5,468 bases of DNA from CAYZJD01 sp964478455 (GTDB taxonomy: Bacteria; Acidobacteriota; Terriglobia; Bryobacterales; Bryobacteraceae), in assembly GCA_964478455.1 (NCBI GenBank), contig CAYZJD010000323.1:1-5468 (forward strand). Direction: 5' to 3'. Made by a program: the position numbers and the translations under genes. Of the stretch, positions 1 through 5,468 are shown piece after piece. Position 1 is the stretch's first letter. Every line of letters begins with the position of its first letter. The notes under the pieces were generated by a model. It ran no database searches, had not been told where the DNA came from, and saw only the letters and a program-made list of their open reading frames with translations.

Positions 1-240
1 CAGGAGGGCCGCCCGAGCATGCAGTCCGTGGTGGCCGTTCCAAAGGAGCGGGATCGGAACCGCGATTTCTACGCCGAACTGGACATCGATCTAGGCAATC
101 CTCTCCAGGATGTCATCGGGGCGCTCATTCACTTCGGCGAGGTGATCACGCCGGGCAAAACCGACCATCTGAAGCTGCACCGGAAGCTCAACAAAGGGGC
201 TACCAAGGACTTCCTGCACTATCGCGTCGTCGAGGTGTGA
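1..240 (+). CDS. Uncharacterised small or C-terminal protein fragment
   Basis: This frame is open from the left edge and ends at TGA 238-240. It is either the last 79 codons of a longer gene or a complete 73-residue protein starting at ATG 19. The second reading has some support: AGGAGG at 2-7 lies 11 bases before that ATG, a slightly long but usable Shine-Dalgarno spacing. The product is hydrophilic and has no signal peptide or membrane segment. It contains an acidic patch (FYAELDIDLGNP), a short hydrophobic helix (DVIGALIHFGEVI) and a basic stretch (HLKLHRKLNKGATKDF). The mixed strand/helix pattern looks like the end of a globular cytoplasmic domain. I do not recognise the family and assign no function. 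It runs in the same direction as the kinase, 54 bases upstream, so cotranscription is possible. Coding status is well supported by the uninterrupted frame and ordinary protein-like composition; the true start is undecided. Confidence 0.7.
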   Translation, partial: QEGRPSMQSVVAVPKERDRNRDFYAELDIDLGNPLQDVIGALIHFGEVITPGKTDHLKLHRKLNKGATKDFLHYRVVEV

Positions 241-294
241 CACCACTCCGCCGCGGTTTGCATCGGTGGGCAGGCGAGTGTAGGCTCAACTGAA

Positions 295-2880
295 ATGGCT
301 CTAGTTTCTGGGACGAAGCTCGGACCCTATGAAGTCGTTGCCCCCCTTGGCGCGGGAGGGATGGGCGAGGTGTACCGGGCGCGGGACACCCGGCTGGGCC
401 GCGAGGTGGCGCTAAAAGTCCTGCCCGCGGACGTAGCTGCGAATCCGGACCGGCGGCAGCGCTTCGAGCGCGAGGCGCGATCGGCGAGCGCGCTCAGCCA
501 TCCGAATATCCTGACGGTCTTCGACGTCGGCGGCACGGACGGGACATCGTTCATCATCACGGAGCTTATCGAGGGCGAATCGCTGCGGGCGATGATGCAG
601 CGCGGTCCAGTGGGACTGCGCAAGTTGCTCGATGTCGCTCTGCAAATCGCCGACGGGCTGGCGACGGCGCACGGAGCGGGGATCGTGCACCGGGATCTCA
701 AACCCGAGAACGTGATGGTGGCCCGCGACGGACGGGCCAAGATCCTCGATTTCGGCCTCGCTAAGCAAACGGCCCCGGCGGGTGAAGCGACGGCGACGAT
801 GGCGGAAGCGGAGGCCTCCGCGCCGGGAGTGATCGTCGGCACGGCGAGCTACATGAGCCCCGAACAAGCCCGCGGCGCGCCGCTGGATTTCCGTTCGGAC
901 CAGTTCTCCTTCGGGCTGATCCTGTATGAGCTGGCGGCCGGGCGACATCCGTTCCGGCGGGAGACGACGGTCGAGACGCTGACGGCGATCCTGAAGGAGG
1001 ATGCGCCGCCGGTGGAGTCAAGCATCCCCTTGCCGCTGAAGTGGATCATCGAGCGGTGCTTGTCGAAGGATCCGGAAGACCGGTACGCCTCCACACGGGA
1101 CCTGCACCGTGACCTGCGGGACTTGCGGGCGCATCTGTCGGAAGTCTCGTCGAGCAGCGCGCTTGCGGCTGTGGGACAACGGGTGTCAAGCCGGCGGCGG
1201 GCGCTCGCGGCCGCGCTCGTGGCTGTGGGATTGCTTGCTGCGCTCGCCGGCTGGTGGGCCGGGTCATCCAAGCCAGTGGAGGAGCCGCCGAGATTCCAGG
1301 CGCTGACCTTCCGGCGAGGAGTGATCGACGCAGCGAGGTTTGCGCCGGACGGGAGGACGGTCGTGTACGGCGCGGGCTGGGGAGGAGAGGCGCGCCGGGT
1401 CTACACCACGCGGCTGGGCAGCCCGGAATCGACTGCTCTGGACATAGCAAACGCCTCGCTGTTCGGAGTCTCGGCATCCGGCGAACTGGCCGTGTCGTTG
1501 GGGTACCGGTTCAGCGGCGGCTTCTTGTCCACCGGCACGCTGGCACGGGCGCCTTTGGCGGGCGGCTCGCCGCGCGAGGTACTGGAGCAGGTGTTGTGGG
1601 CCGACTGGTCACCCGACGGGACGCAATTCCTGGTGGTGCGCGACGTCCAGGGACGGAGCCGGCTCGAGTTTCCGATCGGCAAAGTACTTTACGAAACTGC
1701 CGGTTGGATCAGCCATCCGCGGATTTCGCCCACGGGAGACCGGATCGCGTTTCTCGATCATCCGACGCGGGGAGACGACGGAGGCGACGTCGCCGCAATC
1801 GGTCTTTCGGGCGTCAAGAAGACTCTGTCGGAAGGCTGGATGAGCGAACAGGGGCTCGCCTGGCTCCCCTCCGGCGACGAGGTGTGGTTCACGGCCACGC
1901 GGGCCGGCAGCAACCGGGCGCTCCACGCCGTCACGCTGGATGGAAGGGAGCGGTTTGTGTACCGCATTCCCGGCACGATGACGGTGCACGACATCTTTCC
2001 GGACGGCCGGGTGCTGGCCTCACGCGACTCGATCCGGCTGATGATCCGCGCACAAGCGCCGGGCGAGTTGCGCGAGCGCGACCTGTCCTGGCTCGACTGG
2101 TCGCTATTGCGGGACATCTCGGCCGATGGGAAGACGATTCTGTTCGACGAAACGGGCGAAGGTGGGGGGACCAGACAGGGCGTGTACATCCGGAAGATGG
2201 ACGGCTCGCCGGCGGTGCGCCTCGGCGACGGATTCGCCCTGTCGCTTTCGCCGGATGGCAAGTGGGCGCTCGCAGCTTCGGGACCATCGAGTTCCAGGAG
2301 GCTCGGATTGTTACCGACTGGGCCTGGGGACTCCGTCACTTTGTCGATCCCCGGCGGTTTAAACCCCCATTTCGCCAATTGGTTTCCGGACGGGCGCCGC
2401 ATGCTGCTGCTGGCCAACGAGCCAGGCCGGGGCACGCGGCTCTATGTCGTGGATGTCTCCGACAAGTTTGTTCTGGGCAAGCCGAGGGCGATTGCGCCCG
2501 AGGGCGCCGGGCGCTCTTTATGGTCGGCGGTTTCACGTGACGGTCACCTGGTGGTAGCGCCTGCTGCCGGCGGCGAGTTGACCGTCTATCCGGTGGACGG
2601 CGGCGAGCCCCGGCCGTTGAGCGGCGCGGTCATGGACGATCTGCCGGTCACCTTCGATGAGCGTGGAGAGTGGCTGTACGTGTTCCAGCGTCCTGCCGGG
2701 CACGTATTTCGGATTCACCTTGCCAGCGGCCGCCGGGAACTCTGGAGGGAGATCACGCCGCCCGACATCAGCGGCCTGATCAGCCTGAACGTGTTCGCCA
2801 TGACGCCCGACGGGCGCGCCTACGGCTACACGTTCTTCACCACCTCCTCCGAGTTGTATCTGGCGGAGGGGCTGAAGTAG
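295..2880 (+). CDS. Membrane-anchored Ser/Thr protein kinase with beta-propeller sensor domain
   Basis: This is an 861-residue Hanks-type (PknB-like) kinase that phosphorylates Ser/Thr on protein substrates; its targets are unknown. The kinase domain spans about residues 12-280. It has the glycine loop GAGGMG (19-24), ATP lysine K41 in VALK, alpha-C glutamate E60, catalytic loop HRDLKPEN (132-139, D134), DFG (152-154), GT...SPE (182-190), the DQFSFG helix start (202-207) and R263 in EDRY. All key residues are present, so it should be active. The loop after DFG (158-181) is Ala/Thr/Glu-rich and holds possible autophosphorylation threonines. A Ser/Arg-rich juxtamembrane stretch (285-302) leads into one transmembrane helix (about 303-321). 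The remaining 540 residues carry repeated TolB/WD40-like turns, for example APDGRTVVY (350-358), SPDGTQFLV (439-447), SPTGDRIAF (478-486), SPDGKWALA (652-660) and FPDGRRMLL (697-705). They should fold as one or two beta-propellers outside the cytoplasmic membrane and may sense a ligand. The start at ATG 295 matches the usual N-terminus of this family, although no clear Shine-Dalgarno precedes it (CTCAACTGAA). The architecture is typical of Acidobacteria. The family call is secure; ligand and substrates are unknown. Confidence 0.96.
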   Translation: MALVSGTKLGPYEVVAPLGAGGMGEVYRARDTRLGREVALKVLPADVAANPDRRQRFEREARSASALSHPNILTVFDVGGTDGTSFIITELIEGESLRAMMQRGPVGLRKLLDVALQIADGLATAHGAGIVHRDLKPENVMVARDGRAKILDFGLAKQTAPAGEATATMAEAEASAPGVIVGTASYMSPEQARGAPLDFRSDQFSFGLILYELAAGRHPFRRETTVETLTAILKEDAPPVESSIPLPLKWIIERCLSKDPEDRYASTRDLHRDLRDLRAHLSEVSSSSALAAVGQRVSSRRRALAAALVAVGLLAALAGWWAGSSKPVEEPPRFQALTFRRGVIDAARFAPDGRTVVYGAGWGGEARRVYTTRLGSPESTALDIANASLFGVSASGELAVSLGYRFSGGFLSTGTLARAPLAGGSPREVLEQVLWADWSPDGTQFLVVRDVQGRSRLEFPIGKVLYETAGWISHPRISPTGDRIAFLDHPTRGDDGGDVAAIGLSGVKKTLSEGWMSEQGLAWLPSGDEVWFTATRAGSNRALHAVTLDGRERFVYRIPGTMTVHDIFPDGRVLASRDSIRLMIRAQAPGELRERDLSWLDWSLLRDISADGKTILFDETGEGGGTRQGVYIRKMDGSPAVRLGDGFALSLSPDGKWALAASGPSSSRRLGLLPTGPGDSVTLSIPGGLNPHFANWFPDGRRMLLLANEPGRGTRLYVVDVSDKFVLGKPRAIAPEGAGRSLWSAVSRDGHLVVAPAAGGELTVYPVDGGEPRPLSGAVMDDLPVTFDERGEWLYVFQRPAGHVFRIHLASGRRELWREITPPDISGLISLNVFAMTPDGRAYGYTFFTTSSELYLAEGLK

Positions 2881-3018
2881 TCAGCGCGGACCCTTGTTAC
2901 CGGGCGGCTGCGTCTTCTCCTTGTTGGGCTTCGAGCGCGGCGGTGGCTGCTCACAGCGGCGCTTGAGGCGTTCGACCTTCCAGGTGCGGATGACTTGCGG
3001 GTGGCGTGGGCGGTCCAT
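2881..3018 (-). CDS. Putative 45-residue basic protein (unrecognised small gene)
   Basis: This short minus-strand frame starts at ATG 3018-3016 and stops at TGA 2883-2881. The stop directly abuts the kinase stop (TAG 2878-2880). The product is strongly basic: an N-terminal part (MDRPRHPQVIRTWKVERLKR) that could form a short amphipathic helix, one Cys at residue 22, and a Pro/Lys/Arg-rich disordered tail with no membrane segment. My hand count of GC by codon position, excluding the start and stop codons, gives about 29/43 at position 1, 23/43 at position 2 and 36/43 at position 3. This is the bias of real genes in GC-rich bacteria, and all six lysines use AAG. An in-frame stop at 3039-3037 leaves ATG 3018 as the only likely start. 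There is no Shine-Dalgarno; a TATGAT hexamer at 3041-3036 would give a leader of about 10 bases. The frame lies 72 bases downstream of the secreted hydrolase-like gene on the same strand. A nucleic-acid-binding role is conceivable from its charge but unsupported. It could also be a chance frame. Confidence 0.5.
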   Translation of the reverse strand: MDRPRHPQVIRTWKVERLKRRCEQPPPRSKPNKEKTQPPGNKGPR

Positions 3019-3052
3019 GGTTCTAGCGTAGAGGGATCATACAGAACCGCCC
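3008..3052. repeat. Imperfect inverted repeat over the small gene's start
   Basis: GGTTCT (3019-3024) pairs with AGAACC (3043-3048), and after a seven-base bulge GGGC (3008-3011) pairs with GCCC (3049-3052). This leaves an 18-base loop. The loop holds the TATGAT hexamer (minus strand 3041-3036), and the start codon of the 45-residue frame lies in the bulge. With no T-run and a large loop it is a poor intrinsic terminator. It could be an operator, a weak RNA structure or chance. Confidence 0.25.
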
Positions 3053-3090
3053 GCTTACAGAATTGCGGTCGAGGCAGTTTGGCCGGCGCC

Positions 3091-5265
3091 TCATTCGAGC
3101 TCGATTATGCCAAGTCCGTAGATGCCCGTCTCATCCGGCTCGAACATCAGGGTTTGACGCCCGGCTTGGTTCACAACGTCAAACTTGAGTTGACTCATGG
3201 GACCCAGAGAACCGCTGTAGCCGAGGCTGCGCGCTGTCCTGCCGGGCGGTAGGGCCACCTGCGCCTTCATTCCGCGCGCCGGTGTGATAACGCCGTCCAG
3301 CGTCACGTCGTAGTTAACGAAGTGCGCCAGGAGCCGGCGCGCGTTCTTCTCCAACATGGTGGTCAGCTCGACGTAAGCCGGACCGGAGACGATCCGCGTG
3401 GCCCGCGCTCCGAGCAGTGAGGAAACGCGGTCGGCCATGTTCTCGAGTTCACGCCGCAATGCCGGATCGATGTTGTTACGCGTATAGCCGTGCGGGATAT
3501 CGGGGAAGACATCTGCCATCGTAGGGCCGAACGTGGTGTATTCGCCGCGCGCCTTCAGCGGGATCAGGAAGCGTGAAGGCAGGATCGCCAGCGGCAGGTA
3601 GACCACCTGTCCCTTTCCGGCTCGACGCGTTACTTCCGATCGGCCATAGCCGCCGCTTCCGAGAAGTCCTGCAAGAGGAGGGCGCGCGTGCGGCAGGTTG
3701 TACTCGTTCTTCACGCCGCTTGCGCCGAGTAGAACCAGCGTGCCGCCGGAGCGGGCGAATCGCGCCAGTCCCTCCTGATGGCTCGCGCCCATCAGCGGCA
3801 AGTACGGGACGATGATCAGATCGTAAGGCGCAAGAGCCACCGGGCTGAGCAAATCGTCCTCCGCGATCATTACATGAGCGATCCCCTTGTCCGCGAGCAC
3901 CCTTGAGGCGCTGAAGGCGAAGCTCAGCTCATCGGCGAGATACTGCCGGAGCGAGGAGACCACGCCGATGTTGGCGTACATTCTGGCGCCCGCGAGCTTT
4001 TCTTCATTCGCCGCCAGGAACCGGTACATCTCGGTGGCGCCCGGCGGCGTCTCCCGCTTTTCGCGGAACACGCAGTGGTTGGCGACCGCCTCCGCGATAT
4101 TGATCTGCGCCATGGCGCTGAGACAGCGCTCGGTCGGATTGGGGAAGATCGGCGGCGTGATCTCCGTGGCGTACACGATGACCGGCTTGCCGTGGGTCAC
4201 CGCGGCCAGGAATTTCAGCGCGGGGCTGTTGGTGATCTTGGCGCCGCTGTCATCCTTTCGTGGCGCGGAGTCCAGGAATTCCTGAATCTCGGAGTAGACG
4301 AAATCGTCGTACCCGTCGCGCCCAAGCAATTCCATGTTCCCAGCGGCGTCGTAGGCAATGGGCCCGTAGCCGAAGCCTCCATACACGTTCCCGGAGATCA
4401 TGAAGCTTGGGCTGTACCGGCGGGCGGTTTCACGAAGGCGCCGGTGAAACTCGGCCACCGAGTGGCCGCGGAAGCTGATCCACTCCATCCAGAACGGCTC
4501 GCCCCGCTTACGCGGCAGTACGACCTGCTCGTAGTCCGCCGTCCCATACTTGGCGCGGGCGGCATCGCGCGGCAGGTTCCTCTCCAGGTATGCAAGAAAA
4601 CTACTCCGGCAATGCCGGCAGTAGCACGTCTCGCCGGCGATTTGCGTCCAGTCGACATAGGCGCCGTCGATGCCGCACTCGGCCTGCGCCCGGACGCGGC
4701 CCTCCATCATGCGCACGAAGGACGGATTGTTCGGGCATCCCCACGTCTCAAAACCGCTGCCCGTCTTCTGCCCGTACGGCGCGTAGCGGTAGAACGGGAA
4801 AGTCCCGTCCGGACGCACGGTGATCCAGTTTGTCGGGTCCTCCGCCGGTTTTGGGCCGATGTAGTCCTCGAAATCCCTCCAACGCTCGTCATAGAACTTC
4901 CGCCAGTGAATCTGCTCCTTTCGGGGCGGTGCTTCCGGAGTGTCGGAAGTCCCGTTGAGCGAACTGGAGAGGTAACGCAGAACGATGTAGCCCTTTGCAT
5001 GATAGGAGCGAGTGAACTCCTTGGCCTTGGCCATTCCCGCGTCGAACTCGGCGCGCGTTACCTGCTCGAAGTTCGGCGCGCCCGGGCCGAAGGTGATGGT
5101 GAGATGGTTCCTCGTGAGGAAGTCCAGGTCTGCTTTGTGGCCGAGTCGCCAGTGGGCCCAGTCGGTATTGGGCGTCCACCGTTGAGCGTAGCCGGCGGAG
5201 GCAGCCACAAGCAGGATGGCAAGCAGCCTGTAGAGAGGAATCCACGCCGCACTCCGTGTTCTCAT
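3091..5265 (-). CDS. Secreted glycoside-hydrolase-like protein with GATase-like domain
   Basis: This 724-residue protein has a signal peptide: basic MRTRSAAWIPLYR, a hydrophobic core LLAILLVAASA, and likely cleavage after GYA (residue 27). It should act in the periplasm or outside the cell. Residues about 35-420 look like a TIM barrel of the hypothetical glycosyl hydrolase (GHL, PF14871-like) group. Signs are the GIDGAYVDW strand end (198-206, D205) followed by CYCRHC (214-219), a Cys cluster typical of these barrels, and acidic strand ends at YSEIQEF (324-330, E326) and YATEITPP (365-372, E368). These acids are candidate catalytic residues, but this is not proven. Residues about 430-560 (IGVVSS, YDLIIVPYLPLM, FARSGGTLVLLGASG) match the class I GATase-like fold seen as the beta-galactosidase trimerisation domain. 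The last 100 residues are beta-rich. The probable role is polysaccharide or glycan breakdown; the substrate is unknown. GGAGGT (5280-5275) nine bases before the ATG fixes the start. The ATG overlaps the upstream gene's stop. Family-level confidence is good, but hydrolase activity is inferred. Confidence 0.85.
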   Translation of the reverse strand: MRTRSAAWIPLYRLLAILLVAASAGYAQRWTPNTDWAHWRLGHKADLDFLTRNHLTITFGPGAPNFEQVTRAEFDAGMAKAKEFTRSYHAKGYIVLRYLSSSLNGTSDTPEAPPRKEQIHWRKFYDERWRDFEDYIGPKPAEDPTNWITVRPDGTFPFYRYAPYGQKTGSGFETWGCPNNPSFVRMMEGRVRAQAECGIDGAYVDWTQIAGETCYCRHCRSSFLAYLERNLPRDAARAKYGTADYEQVVLPRKRGEPFWMEWISFRGHSVAEFHRRLRETARRYSPSFMISGNVYGGFGYGPIAYDAAGNMELLGRDGYDDFVYSEIQEFLDSAPRKDDSGAKITNSPALKFLAAVTHGKPVIVYATEITPPIFPNPTERCLSAMAQINIAEAVANHCVFREKRETPPGATEMYRFLAANEEKLAGARMYANIGVVSSLRQYLADELSFAFSASRVLADKGIAHVMIAEDDLLSPVALAPYDLIIVPYLPLMGASHQEGLARFARSGGTLVLLGASGVKNEYNLPHARPPLAGLLGSGGYGRSEVTRRAGKGQVVYLPLAILPSRFLIPLKARGEYTTFGPTMADVFPDIPHGYTRNNIDPALRRELENMADRVSSLLGARATRIVSGPAYVELTTMLEKNARRLLAHFVNYDVTLDGVITPARGMKAQVALPPGRTARSLGYSGSLGPMSQLKFDVVNQAGRQTLMFEPDETGIYGLGIIELE

Positions 5266-5468
5266 CGACGTCCGACCTCCGCTTCGAGGGCCTCCAGTTC
5301 CTTGCCGGCTTCGGCCCAGCGGCCCTGCGAGGAAAGCTCGCGGTAGCGGCGCAGGTGCTCGCGTATGCGCTCGATGCGCGGGTCAGGGGCGGAGGGCTGG
5401 ACGGCCTGGGCCGCGGCGACTCCGGCCGAGGGTGGCGTGGCAGACGGCGGCGCGCCGGCGCCGGCGAT
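5262..5468 (-). CDS. C-terminal end of a UPF0182-like membrane protein (partial)
   Basis: Read on the minus strand from the right edge, this frame is open for 68 codons and ends at TGA 5264-5262. It was recovered by hand translation. The visible part begins with a flexible Ala/Pro-rich linker (GAGAPPSATPPSAGVAAAQA). It ends in a charged helical hairpin: RIREHLRRYRELSSQGRW, then AEAGKELEALEAEVGRR to the stop. A closing pattern of a helix, a G-x-W turn and a Leu/Glu-rich helix after an Ala/Pro linker is what I recall from the C-terminus of UPF0182 (COG1615) proteins, large multi-membrane-span proteins of unknown function. No membrane segment is visible because the gene body lies outside the window, so the name rests on a short, low-complexity tail. 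Another protein with a coiled helical tail remains possible. Its stop overlaps the start of the secreted hydrolase-like gene by four bases (ATGA), which indicates an operon. Confidence 0.6.
   Translation of the reverse strand: MAGAGAPPSATPPSAGVAAAQAVQPSAPDPRIERIREHLRRYRELSSQGRWAEAGKELEALEAEVGRR
5275..5280 (-). promoter_or_regulatory. Shine-Dalgarno site of the secreted hydrolase-like gene
   Basis: The minus strand reads GGAGGT here, nine bases before ATG 5265-5263. It matches the anti-Shine-Dalgarno sequence closely and supports this start over later ones. It lies within the last codons of the upstream gene, as expected for translational coupling through the ATGA overlap. Confidence 0.8.

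Noticed and set aside
257..286. Possible kinase promoter (TTTGCA, then TAGGCT at 18-base spacing)
   Set aside because: The -10 match is poor and such matches arise often by chance; the gene may be cotranscribed with the upstream frame instead.
1254..2540. A 428-codon plus-strand open frame inside the kinase gene
   Set aside because: It lies wholly within the kinase in another frame, is extremely Arg/Gly-rich and has no domain pattern. The kinase frame has clear motifs and propeller repeats. GC-rich genes commonly produce such shadows.
2670..2966. A 98-codon plus-strand frame crossing the end of the kinase into the intergenic gap
   Set aside because: It overlaps the kinase end and the minus-strand small frame. 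Its product has the Arg/Ala/Ser-rich look of an out-of-frame shadow, and the codon-position GC pattern in the gap favours the minus-strand frame.
2881..3090. Possible bidirectional intrinsic terminator between the convergent genes
   Set aside because: I found no GC-rich hairpin followed by a T-run on either strand. The GGCGCCGGCC stretch near 3081-3090 is partly self-complementary but lacks a T-tract.
4075..5346. A 423-codon plus-strand open frame antisense to the secreted hydrolase-like gene
   Set aside because: It is antisense to a gene with a signal peptide, a good ribosome binding site and recognisable domains. Its own translation is low-complexity Arg/Val/Ala-rich sequence without family features.
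1..5468. Mobile element, CRISPR, tRNA, defence or phage content
   Set aside because: No transposase-like frame, regular direct repeats, cloverleaf pattern or phage-like gene was seen on either strand. The window reads as ordinary chromosomal genes.

Overview
The window is a GC-rich chromosomal fragment whose content fits an acidobacterium, most likely of the Solibacter/Bryobacter type. The main evidence is a serine/threonine kinase that opens with the GTKLGPY...GAGGMGEVYRARDTRLGREVALK pattern and carries a long TolB/WD40-like beta-propeller behind one membrane helix. This architecture is strongly expanded in Acidobacteria. The taxonomic call is inference from protein style, since no rRNA or marker gene is present.

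Layout, left to right. Positions 1-240 (+) hold the 3' end, or possibly the whole, of a small unrecognised gene. After a 54-base gap, 295-2880 (+) encodes an 861-residue membrane-anchored Ser/Thr kinase with all catalytic motifs intact and an extracytoplasmic propeller. Its stop codon directly abuts, tail to tail, the stop codon of a 45-codon minus-strand reading frame (2881-3018). That frame has no recognised family, but its codon-position GC pattern looks coding; it is the most likely overlooked gene here. Upstream of it, also on the minus strand, 3091-5265 encodes a 724-residue secreted protein with a glycoside-hydrolase-like TIM barrel, a class I glutamine-amidotransferase-like (beta-galactosidase trimerisation-like) domain and a C-terminal beta-rich tail. 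The right edge (5262-5468, -) carries the 3' end of another gene, whose C-terminal helical tail resembles the UPF0182 membrane protein family.

How the genes work together. The two long minus-strand genes overlap by four bases (ATGA), and the downstream one has a strong Shine-Dalgarno inside the upstream one, so they are probably cotranscribed and translationally coupled. The small minus-strand frame could be the last member of that unit or have its own weak promoter. The kinase converges on this unit and shows no obvious functional link to it; a sensing kinase next to a secreted carbohydrate-active protein is suggestive only. I see no mobile element, CRISPR array, tRNA, rRNA or clear intrinsic terminator. 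I find no convincing new multi-gene system; the notable points are the small gene and the unassigned catalytic function of the secreted hydrolase-like protein.
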